Source: DASUAL01 sp035763805 (GTDB taxonomy: Bacteria > Gemmatimonadota > Gemmatimonadetes > Gemmatimonadales > GWC2-71-9). From it: a stretch of 64,000 bases of DNA. Positions 16,161 to 23,136 of this stretch are shown one piece after another. The notes beneath the pieces are model-generated. The model did no database searches. It was not told where the DNA came from and saw only the letters and a list, made by a program, of their open reading frames with translations. Within the stretch, counting starts at the first letter, position 1, and every line of letters starts with the position of its first letter. Made by a program: the position numbers and the translations under genes. The stretch covers positions 1-64,000 of the forward strand of contig DASUAL010000113.1 of assembly GCA_035763805.1 (NCBI GenBank). The letters are read 5' to 3'.

Positions 16161-16474
16161 GCGAGGGGCTCGTCCTCCTCCTCGGGGGCCTCAAGCCGCG
16201 TGGGTGCCTTGGCCCCACGGCGGCGCCGCTTGGCGTCCGTGAGGCGCTGCTCGAGCTCCTCGCGGCTCGACGGCTCGTGCTCCTCGTCGCCGGGCTCGAG
16301 CAGCTGGCCGAGCTCACCGGCCTTCTCGGCCGCCAGGTCGCGCAGCCCCCGTAGTTTCCGCTGCAGCTTTCCCCGCGCCGCGTCTCCCGGTTCGGGCGCG
16401 AACAGGAACCCCAGCACCGCACCGATGCCGAGACCGAGCAGGAACGAACCGAATCCGGAACCGCGCTCGCTCAC
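16157..16474 (-). CDS. YtxH-like small membrane protein
   Basis: A 105-residue protein. The N-terminus SERGSGFGSFLLGLGIGAVLGFLFAP is the glycine-rich single helix of YtxH domains, followed by a charged helical tail (KLQRKLRGLRDLAAEKAGELGQ) and an acidic C-terminus. Such proteins are linked to envelope stress, but no activity is known. It starts with GTG overlapping the aldolase stop (GTGA) and ends overlapping the yihY start. Confidence 0.75.
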   Translation of the reverse strand: MSERGSGFGSFLLGLGIGAVLGFLFAPEPGDAARGKLQRKLRGLRDLAAEKAGELGQLLEPGDEEHEPSSREELEQRLTDAKRRRRGAKAPTRLEAPEEEDEPLA

Positions 16475-17847
16475 TCGCCCGCCTCCAGGTCGTCCGGCGC
16501 GGCCACCGCCACGGGGCGCGGCTGCGCGTGCGATTGCAGCGGCGGCTTCACGCAGCGGTCCACCACGCTCCGGGTTTTCGTCACTCGGAGCTGCTCGAAC
16601 AGAAACGCGAACGTCCGCTCGAGATCGGCGGCGATCGCGGCGCGCACCTCCGCCGGCAGATCCCAGAGCCGTCGCTTGAACGGGCCAATCGCCTTCTTGC
16701 GGCTCTTGTAGACAAACTGTTGCTCTGTGTCGCCCTTCTTCCACTCATCCTTGCACTCGGCCTTCACCCACTCGTTGATCTCGGCGCGCACGTCGGCCGG
16801 GAGCTGCGGGTGGTCGAACACGATGTTCTGGAAGTTGGTCGCGAGGTGGATCTCGATGGCCTCGCACGCCGGGAAGTGGCCGAACGCCTCCGGCGGGAGC
16901 GTCGAGGCGCCGTGCTGCACCGCCCCGCCCAGGCCGTAAGCGCTCCGCGCGTCGCGCGAGAGCGCCTTCAGCGCGTCGAGATCGAGCTGCACCTTCGCGA
17001 TCGAGCCGTCGGGAAGCACCACACCGCCGTGGCTCGTGCCGGTCTGCACCGAGATCTTGCTGATGCCCACGTAGGGACCCAGGCGCTTGAGCGTGCGGTT
17101 GTACCCATCCATGAAGGCTTTCAGCTCGTGGACGTCGGAGTTCTTGCCGCCCACCTCACCGATCTCCGCCCCGACCGACACCGTCACACCGCCGGGCTCT
17201 CGGTCGCGGATGAACGCGGTCAGCTCGGCGGCGCGCTCGTAGTTCACGCGCTGCTGCTCGTCGAGCGTCGGGTGCGACAGGTCCACGAGCGTGGAGGTGT
17301 CCACGTCGATGTTGTAGAACCCGGCGTGAAGCTCCTCCTCGATCAGGGTGCGCACGGCCCGGAGCTCCGCGTCGGGGTCGGCGGCGTACTTCTTGGCGTT
17401 CACCTGCACGTGGTCTCCCTGGACGAAGAGCGGCCCGGTGAAGCCCTCGCGCAGCGCCGCCGCCGTCATCACCGCGACGTACTCGGCCGGCCGCTGGTCG
17501 GTGTAGCCGATCTCGCTGCGAGCGATCTCGCAGATCACGGCCCCGACGTCCAGGCGTTTCGCGGCCCGGAACACCGCGCGTGCCGTGTCGTAGGCGAGCA
17601 CGCGCACGTTGATCGCGGGCGTCGTGAACGGCGGGACCTCCCCGCGGCCTCGCGCCAGGTACAGCTCATGGATGGAGGCCGGGCGCACGCCCGCCTGCTG
17701 CCCGATCTCCCAAATGAGCCAGCGGGCTTGCTGCTGCTCGTCCGGCGCGCCGAATACTGCCCGCCGCACCAGGTCGTCCATCGCGGCGCTCTGGCGCGCC
17801 GAGGCACTTTCGAACCGCCGCAGCGTCGCTTCGACTGCGTTCGACAT
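16471..17847 (-). CDS. Class II (metal-dependent) ketose-bisphosphate aldolase family protein
   Basis: A 458-residue TIM-barrel protein resembling class II fructose/tagatose-bisphosphate aldolases. Visible elements are FVQGDHVQVN (metal-binding His), FYNIDVDTSTLVDLS, a glycine-rich VSVGAEIGEVGGKN strand, SVQTGTSHGG and the GGAVQHGAST phosphate-binding loop. It is about 100 residues longer than standard Fba, with a C-terminal extension of charged helices. With pyruvate kinase in the same operon a glycolytic or sugar-phosphate role is likely, but the exact substrate is open. Confidence 0.8.
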   Translation of the reverse strand: MSNAVEATLRRFESASARQSAAMDDLVRRAVFGAPDEQQQARWLIWEIGQQAGVRPASIHELYLARGRGEVPPFTTPAINVRVLAYDTARAVFRAAKRLDVGAVICEIARSEIGYTDQRPAEYVAVMTAAALREGFTGPLFVQGDHVQVNAKKYAADPDAELRAVRTLIEEELHAGFYNIDVDTSTLVDLSHPTLDEQQRVNYERAAELTAFIRDREPGGVTVSVGAEIGEVGGKNSDVHELKAFMDGYNRTLKRLGPYVGISKISVQTGTSHGGVVLPDGSIAKVQLDLDALKALSRDARSAYGLGGAVQHGASTLPPEAFGHFPACEAIEIHLATNFQNIVFDHPQLPADVRAEINEWVKAECKDEWKKGDTEQQFVYKSRKKAIGPFKRRLWDLPAEVRAAIAADLERTFAFLFEQLRVTKTRSVVDRCVKPPLQSHAQPRPVAVAAPDDLEAGE

Positions 17848-17871
17848 GACACCGTCCTCCTGCGCTCGAAT

Positions 17872-18651
17872 TTAGGCCGCGCCCACCTCGATGACCAGCC
17901 CGTCGTACGCCGGCGCCACGCCTGCGGGGAGGCGCGCCTCGAGCTCCGCGTGCGGCGTCTCGTGGGTGAGATGCGTCAGAAACGTGCGCTGCGCGCCGAT
18001 GCGCTGCGCCGCCGCTACCGCTTCGGGGATCGAGAGATGCAAGGGATGCGGCCGGGACAACAGCGCGTTGAGCACCAGCACCTCGACCCCGGCGAGCTGC
18101 GCACGCGCCGCATCGGGGATCGCTTTCGCGTCGGTGAGGTAGGCGACCGGCCCCACGCGATAGCCGAACACCGTCTGGTCACCGTGGGGGAGCGACACCG
18201 GACACACGCGCATCCCGGCGATTTCGGTCTCGCAGGCGGGCCCGAGCGGATGCGCGGCGAGCTCCGGCTTGCTCGTGCCCGGCTGCGCGGGCGTCGCGTC
18301 GAAGACGTAGCCGAACCGCTGCGTCAGCTCAGCGATCGTGGCGGCGGGCCCGTACACGCCCAAGCGGGCGCCGCGCCGCACCGTCAACGCCCGCAGATCG
18401 TCGATGCCGTGCACGTGGTCGGCGTGCGCGTGGGTGAAGAGCACCCCGTCAACCGCGCTCACGCCGGCGGCGACGAGCTGCAGCCGCAGCTCCGGCGGCG
18501 TGTCGATCAGGAGGCGCTGTCCGCGTGACTCGATCAACGCCGCGCTGCGGGTCCGCTTGTCCCGCGGATCGCTGGAGGTGCACACGCGACAGCGGCAGCC
18601 GATTTGCGGCACGCCATACGAGGTGCCGGTGCCCAGCAACACGACCCGCAC
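17872..18651 (-). CDS. MBL-fold metallohydrolase, PhnP-like
   Basis: A 259-residue metallo-beta-lactamase-fold phosphodiesterase. The N-terminus GTGTSYGVPQIGCRCRVC resembles PhnP/cyclic-phosphate phosphodiesterases, with the two-Cys segment that binds structural zinc there. The HAHADHVHGIDD motif (FTHAHADH) supplies the dinuclear metal site; later ligands are SLPHGDQ, LTDAK and LTHLTHE. The GTG start is one base from the pyk stop. The physiological substrate is unknown. Confidence 0.85.
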   Translation of the reverse strand: MRVVLLGTGTSYGVPQIGCRCRVCTSSDPRDKRTRSAALIESRGQRLLIDTPPELRLQLVAAGVSAVDGVLFTHAHADHVHGIDDLRALTVRRGARLGVYGPAATIAELTQRFGYVFDATPAQPGTSKPELAAHPLGPACETEIAGMRVCPVSLPHGDQTVFGYRVGPVAYLTDAKAIPDAARAQLAGVEVLVLNALLSRPHPLHLSIPEAVAAAQRIGAQRTFLTHLTHETPHAELEARLPAGVAPAYDGLVIEVGAA

Positions 18652-18652
18652 G

Positions 18653-20071
18653 TCAGACGACCTCGACCTTAAGCAAGTTCGTTGCGCCGGACACCTCCCA
18701 CGGCACGCCCGCCGTCATCACGATCCGGTCGCCCGCACGGGCATAGCCGCGCTTGAGGATCAGGTCGCGCACAACGGTGAGCATCGCGTCGTAGCCCGGC
18801 ACCCGGTCCACCAGCACCGGCGTCACGCCCCACACCAGTGCCAGCTGTCGGTAGGTCACGGGCTCCGTCGTGACGGCCAGGATCGGCACCGGCGGCCGGA
18901 GCGCGGCGACCTTGCGGGCCGTGAAGCCGCCCTTCGTAAGCGTCACGATGAGCGGCGTTCTGAGCATGCGGGCGACGGCGCTCGTCCCGAGGGCGATGGC
19001 GTCCTCGACCGATACTTCGTACTCCGCCCCGAGCCGGCGATCGTCCCGCCCTCCCCGGCCCGCCCCCGCTCCCAGGCTGTGACGCTCCATCTCGCGGATG
19101 ATCCGGTCCATCGCCCGCACGGAGTCCACCGCATACTCGCCGACCGCCGTCTCGGCCGAGAGCATCACGGCATCGGTGCCATCAAGGATCGCGTTCGCGA
19201 CGTCCGAGGCCTCCGCCCGAGTCGGCCGCGGGTGGTGAACCATCGACTCGAGCATCTGCGTCGCAGTGATCACGGGCTTGCCGTGCTGGTTGGCCTCGCG
19301 AATCAGCCGCTTCTGAACGACCGGCACCTCCTCGAACGGCAGCTCGACGCCGAGGTCGCCCCGCGCGACCATCACCGCGTCGCACGCCTGGAGGATGCGA
19401 TCGAGGTCGTCGAGCGCCGTGGCCTTCTCGATCTTGGCAACGAGCTTCACCGTTGGGGGAACGAGCCGCCGCAGCTCGCCGAGATCCTCGGCCCGGCGGA
19501 CGAAGGAGAGGGCGAGGTACTCGACGCCCCACCCGACGGCGTCCGCCACGTCCTCGTGGTCCTTTTCGGTGAGTGCGGGTGCGCTCACCTGCAGCCCGGG
19601 AAGGTTCATCCCCTTGTGCGCGGTGAGGGTGCCGCCGTCCACGACGCGGGCCTCCACCCGCGGCCCGAAGATCCGCGTCACTTCGACGGAGAGCAGGCCG
19701 TCGTCGAGCAGAATCTTGGCGCCGACGCGTGCATCCTTCGCGAGATCGTCGTACGTCGTGGGCAACTCGTCGCCCCGGGCCACACTCTCGGGCGCGAAGA
19801 CCACGGTCTCGCCGGGCCGCAGCGGGCGCGGGAGGGATAGCCCCCCGACCCGGATGCGTGGGCCCTGGAGGTCCACGAGGACCGCGACGGGCAGGCCCGC
19901 TGCTGCGGCCGCCCGACGGATGGCGGCGACCCACTCCGCGCGCAGCTCCGAGGTCCCGTGCGAGGCGTTCACGCGAATCACGTTCGCACCGGCGTCGATC
20001 AACGTCGCGATCCCCTCGGCTGCACCAGTCGCGGGCCCCAGCGTCGCGACGATTTTCGTGCGGCGGATCAG
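18653..20071 (-). CDS. pyk: Pyruvate kinase
   Basis: Makes pyruvate and ATP from phosphoenolpyruvate and ADP, the last step of glycolysis. The sequence begins IRRTKIVATLGPA and carries VDLQGPRIRVGG, the B domain, VAKIEKATALDDLD, the active-site signature VMVARGDLGVELPFEEVP and ITATQMLESMVHHPRPTRAE, then the C-terminal domain with a Gly-Arg-rich loop (GAGAGRGGRDDRR). No ATG, GTG or TTG exists near the homology start. The best fit is a CTG at 20071 that overlaps the sirtuin stop as CTGA, with a GGGAGAAGG ribosome site before it, giving about 472 residues. Confidence 0.93.
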   Translation of the reverse strand: MIRRTKIVATLGPATGAAEGIATLIDAGANVIRVNASHGTSELRAEWVAAIRRAAAAAGLPVAVLVDLQGPRIRVGGLSLPRPLRPGETVVFAPESVARGDELPTTYDDLAKDARVGAKILLDDGLLSVEVTRIFGPRVEARVVDGGTLTAHKGMNLPGLQVSAPALTEKDHEDVADAVGWGVEYLALSFVRRAEDLGELRRLVPPTVKLVAKIEKATALDDLDRILQACDAVMVARGDLGVELPFEEVPVVQKRLIREANQHGKPVITATQMLESMVHHPRPTRAEASDVANAILDGTDAVMLSAETAVGEYAVDSVRAMDRIIREMERHSLGAGAGRGGRDDRRLGAEYEVSVEDAIALGTSAVARMLRTPLIVTLTKGGFTARKVAALRPPVPILAVTTEPVTYRQLALVWGVTPVLVDRVPGYDAMLTVVRDLILKRGYARAGDRIVMTAGVPWEVSGATNLLKVEVV

Positions 20072-20850
20072 GCTCGTGCCCCCCCCTTCTCCCTGAGTGC
20101 CGTGACCAACGCCGGCAGCATCGTCCCGGCTGGCCCGCGGCAGACGACGTGCGCGGCGATGGCAACCTCGGTGGGATCGGGATTGACCTCGATCACCACG
20201 GCGCCCGCGTCGCGCGTTATAAAAGGAAGCTGCGCGGCCGGATGCACCAGCCCCGACGTTCCCACCACGAGTATCGCCTGGCACGAGGCCGCGAGGTCCC
20301 AGGCCTCCGTCGTCACGCGCTCGGGCAGCGTCTCGCCGAACCACACGACATCCGGCCGGACCGGCGAGCCGCACTGCGGACAGCGAGGCGGCTCGCACTC
20401 GGTGTCCACCTCGGGCGCCGGGATTGCATCCCCGGGGAAGGGATGCCTGGCGTCGACGCACGAGAACCGCTCGAGCGAGCCGTGCAACTCGAGGACGCGC
20501 CGATTCCCGGCCCGGCGGTGGAGTCCGTCCACGTTCTGCGTGACGACCGCAAGGCTCGGCACCAGCCGCTCTAGGGCGACGAGCGCGTAATAGCCGGCGT
20601 GCGGCACGGCAGCGCGCACCAGGCGCCGCCGCCACGCATACCAGCCGAACACACGCGCAGGGTGCCGACGAAACCCCGCCTCCGTCGCGAGTTCCTCCGG
20701 ATCATAGCGCGCCCAGAGTCCGGTCAGCGCGTCGCGGAACGTGGGAATCCCGCTCTCCCGCGACATGCCCGCCCCTGTCGTCACCAAGACCCGCTCCGCC
20801 CCATGCAGGACGCGGGCGGCGGCGTCAATGGGCGCCTCAGTTTTCAACAT
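20068..20850 (-). CDS. cobB: NAD-dependent protein deacylase, sirtuin (CobB/SIRT5-like)
   Basis: A 260-residue sirtuin removing acyl groups from lysines using NAD. Motifs are TTGAGMSRESGIPTFRD, TQNVDGLHRRAG, the catalytic His in LELHGS, and VVGTSGLVHPAAQLP. The Tyr-x-x-Arg pair of class III enzymes (WYAWRRRL) suggests desuccinylase/demalonylase preference. The zinc site is atypical: the first pair reads CVDA instead of CxxC, while the second, CPQC, is intact; the Cys in DTEC may substitute. It leads the pyk operon, so glycolytic enzymes are plausible targets. The 212-base region 20851-21062 upstream shows no gene. Confidence 0.9.
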   Translation of the reverse strand: MLKTEAPIDAAARVLHGAERVLVTTGAGMSRESGIPTFRDALTGLWARYDPEELATEAGFRRHPARVFGWYAWRRRLVRAAVPHAGYYALVALERLVPSLAVVTQNVDGLHRRAGNRRVLELHGSLERFSCVDARHPFPGDAIPAPEVDTECEPPRCPQCGSPVRPDVVWFGETLPERVTTEAWDLAASCQAILVVGTSGLVHPAAQLPFITRDAGAVVIEVNPDPTEVAIAAHVVCRGPAGTMLPALVTALREKGGARA

Positions 20851-21062
20851 TCCCCAGCAATGACGGAGATGTGGAAAAATGCGCTCGGCTCCCGCGACGA
20901 CAGAGAGCGCCAGTGAAGAAAAAGGAACGACCCGGGCGGTCGACTTAAGTGATTACCGAGCGTTGAAGTATGCAGCGGACCTCAAGTGCCGTCTCTCCTG
21001 CCTCGCGGCCGGGTGCGGCGCGGGCGCGGGATGCATAAAGATACCCACATCGGTAACCCCTC

Positions 21063-21524
21063 TCACCGCACGACACCGATCTGTTTCTCCTCCAGCCGCC
21101 GCCGGAACACCCGCAGCAGGTGGACCGCACGCGCGATGCTCGAGGCCGGCAACCCCTCGATCGCCCGAGCCGCGAGCCGCCGCTCGAGTTGGCCCACCCG
21201 GAGTAGCGCCTCGAGCCCACGGCGGGTGAGGGTCACCCGTACGCCGCGGTCGTCCTCGGCGTCGGGGTTGGTCTCCACCAGTCCCTTAGCCTCCAAACGC
21301 TGGATGAAGGTTGTGGCGGCCGCGCGCGACACGCCGAGTGCGTCGGCGATGTCCTTCGGCCGCGCGCCGTCCGGCCCGCCCTGGTCCACGGCGCTCAGGG
21401 CGCCGTGGGCGCGGTGCGACAGCCCATAGGCCCGAAACGCGCGGTCTCCCGTGCGCTGGACCGCGGTATGGGTGGCGGCGACGGCTTCCGTGAGCTGCAG
21501 GGCGAGCTCAGATCGGTCGGTCAT
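21063..21524 (-). CDS. MarR family transcriptional regulator
   Basis: A 153-residue winged-helix regulator. The core PKDIADALGVSRAAATTFIQRLEAKGLV is the recognition helix-turn-helix and DAEDDRGVRVTLTRRGLEAL is the wing, with the conserved Asp-Arg pair. Flanking helices form the dimer. The ATG at 21524 is preferred over a TTG at 21539. It reads away from an AT-rich palindrome just upstream, as expected for autoregulation. Its ligand is unknown. Confidence 0.9.
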   Translation of the reverse strand: MTDRSELALQLTEAVAATHTAVQRTGDRAFRAYGLSHRAHGALSAVDQGGPDGARPKDIADALGVSRAAATTFIQRLEAKGLVETNPDAEDDRGVRVTLTRRGLEALLRVGQLERRLAARAIEGLPASSIARAVHLLRVFRRRLEEKQIGVVR

Positions 21525-21552
21525 CAGAGCTGTCCGCAAGTTAACATGTTGA

Positions 21553-21570
21553 TAATTAATATACTAATTA
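21553..21570. promoter_or_regulatory. AT-rich palindrome upstream of marR, probable operator/promoter
   Basis: TAATTA (21553-21558) and TAATTA (21565-21570) flank ATATAC, giving an 18-bp palindrome in an AT island unlike its GC-rich surroundings. A second palindrome, AACATGTT, lies at 21543-21550. MarR proteins commonly bind such 16-20-bp palindromes over their own promoter. On the minus strand the region also supplies TATATT-like -10 sequences. Confidence 0.55.
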
Positions 21571-21603
21571 CAATCGAACCGCGGCGCAAGGCGAGTCTTG
21601 CGG

Positions 21604-21638
21604 CGGCTGATGGCTGACCGCTGACGGCTGACCGCTAA
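21604..21638. repeat. Tandem GGCTGAC heptamer array (single arm)
   Basis: Five period-7 units: GGCTGAT, GGCTGAC, CGCTGAC, GGCTGAC, CGCTAAC. The array runs up to and includes the stop codon of the zinc-ribbon gene at 21635. No matching inverted arm is evident; a separate short inverted repeat (GGCGCAAG/CTTGCGGC) lies just left, at about 21580-21605. The units resemble the right arm of the 2245 element. Confidence 0.6.
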
Positions 21639-22000
21639 CAGGTCTCCGACCAGTCCACCGGCGATGTGGCGCCGCAGCGCACGCAGCGCAGGGTGTCCGG
21701 CCGGCCGGCGAAATCCTGACGGTAGTGGCACAGCGGGCACACCGAGTAGGTCGTGACGACCTCCATCCCCTTCCCTCCCAGCGTAGGCCGGAGCACCCCG
21801 GTACGGACGACGATACTCCAGTGGTCGGGGGGCTCCCTCCGGATCGTCACGTCTGCGCGGTTGAGGCGGATGCGCTGCTGCCGGACCTCGACGACCACAT
21901 GCCCATTCACCGACTCCTCGACGATGGGGTACCAAGCGCCGCGGCGCAGGATGTCCGCGACGTTGTCCGCGCATCGGGCCCAACCGAGGGTGATCCGCAT
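21635..22000 (-). CDS. Zinc-ribbon protein, paralogue of the gene at 22629
   Basis: A 121-residue protein of unknown function. The N-terminal half contains LRRGAWYPIVEESVNGHVVVEV and a beta-rich domain (EPPDHWSIV). The C-terminus holds a zinc ribbon CPLCHYRQ...CVRCG. The gene at 22629 shares the same order (LRRGAWYPVV, PPERWSIV, CPACRHRQ, CERC). The ATG at 22000 has a GAGGTGAG ribosome site and is 45 bases from the divergent MOSC gene. A role in binding nucleic acid or protein is possible but not shown. Confidence 0.7.
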   Translation of the reverse strand: MRITLGWARCADNVADILRRGAWYPIVEESVNGHVVVEVRQQRIRLNRADVTIRREPPDHWSIVVRTGVLRPTLGGKGMEVVTTYSVCPLCHYRQDFAGRPDTLRCVRCGATSPVDWSETC

Positions 22001-22045
22001 AGAGGTTTGCTCACCTCATTCTACGCTGTTTTTGTAGATTTTGTT

Positions 22046-22624
22046 ATGCGCGACCTCGGCCGGGTCGTTCGGCTTCAGGTTCAACGCTCCTCTCTGAAGA
22101 CCGGGGAGAAATCCCACCGCGTCTACGATCCGTCAGCGATCCTGCCGGTGGACCGGCTCGCGCTCACCGCGGACGGGGCGCTCGGCGAGGCCGCCGACCA
22201 CTCCTGGGTCGTCGACGTCCACCACCGGGCGCACCCCCGCACCAAGAACCCCGACGGCGAGCACGGGGTTTCGGTCGGCTTCACGTCCCATTACGCCGCG
22301 ATGCAGGAGCGCTTCGGTAACCGCATCCAGATCGGATGCGCCGGGGAGAACATCATCGTCGACGTGGACCGACGCGTCACGATCGATGACCTGCGCGACG
22401 GCCTGGCAATCTGCGCTCCGGATGGCGCCGAGCGGATGCGTCTCAAGGTGCTCGATATCGCCCGCCCCTGCCGGCCGTTCACCGGGTGGGCCCTCCACCG
22501 GATGGTCGAGCCGGACGTGCTGAAATCCCACCTTCAGTTCCTGGACGGCGGGACGCGGGGGTTCTACTGCCTCGGAGTGGGATCTGGAATCGTCTCGGTC
22601 GGCGACCAGGTCGTCCTGCTCTGA
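22046..22624 (+). CDS. MOSC domain-containing protein
   Basis: A 192-residue protein with a MOSC (molybdenum cofactor sulfurase C-terminal) domain: IQIGCAGENIIVD, LKVLDIARPCRPF with the conserved Cys, and the closing GGTRGFYCLGVGSGIVSVGD. MOSC proteins bind or transfer sulfur via Moco or related ligands. The ATG at 22046 follows TAGATT by five bases, so the message may be leaderless. It sits between two minus-strand zinc-ribbon paralogues, an arrangement that suggests shared function but proves nothing. Confidence 0.75.
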   Translation: MRDLGRVVRLQVQRSSLKTGEKSHRVYDPSAILPVDRLALTADGALGEAADHSWVVDVHHRAHPRTKNPDGEHGVSVGFTSHYAAMQERFGNRIQIGCAGENIIVDVDRRVTIDDLRDGLAICAPDGAERMRLKVLDIARPCRPFTGWALHRMVEPDVLKSHLQFLDGGTRGFYCLGVGSGIVSVGDQVVLL

Positions 22625-22628
22625 ACCG

Positions 22629-23018
22629 TCAGCTCAGTTCGTCCCACGCAAGCGCCGCCACCTTCTTGCAGCGCTCGCATGTCAACTCCTTCGTATCCGC
22701 CTCGAACGCCTGCCGGTGGCGGCAGGCAGGGCACACGGCGTACGTCAGGGGAAAGAGCCGGCCGACGCGCTGGATCTCGCGCGCCTCGCACCGCACGATG
22801 CTCCACCGCTCGGGGGGATGGTAGCGGATCTCGAGGAAGCGGCGGTCGACCGGCACGTTCCGCCGGTTGACGTCCAGCACGACGATATGGCTCGACGAGA
22901 TGCGGACCACGGGATACCATGCACCGCGGCGCAGCAGGTGCGCGCCGGGCTTGCCGACTCGGGCCCAGCCCTTAGCCTGCAACCGCGTCGGGGTGACGGA
23001 GCGGAGAGGAATGGTCAC
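22629..23018 (-). CDS. Zinc-ribbon protein, paralogue of the gene at 21635
   Basis: About 129 residues from a GTG at 23018 (an ATG-less upstream start at 23042 is also possible). It matches its neighbour paralogue in HLLRRGAWYPVVRISSSH, VVLDVNRRNVPVD, HPPERWSIV and the C-terminal ribbon CPACRHRQ...CERC. It ends four bases after the convergent MOSC gene. Its function is unknown. Bases 23019-23136 upstream contain nothing I can assign. Confidence 0.65.
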   Translation of the reverse strand: MTIPLRSVTPTRLQAKGWARVGKPGAHLLRRGAWYPVVRISSSHIVVLDVNRRNVPVDRRFLEIRYHPPERWSIVRCEAREIQRVGRLFPLTYAVCPACRHRQAFEADTKELTCERCKKVAALAWDELS

Positions 23019-23136
23019 GAGATGAGAATAACACGGCCCCATTCCTCGAAGTCGTGATCGGAGTCACACGAGCCGTACCCCTTGGCGATGTGACGACTGA
23101 CCGCCGGACCACAGCCGCCTGCCAGCGTGTGGCCGA

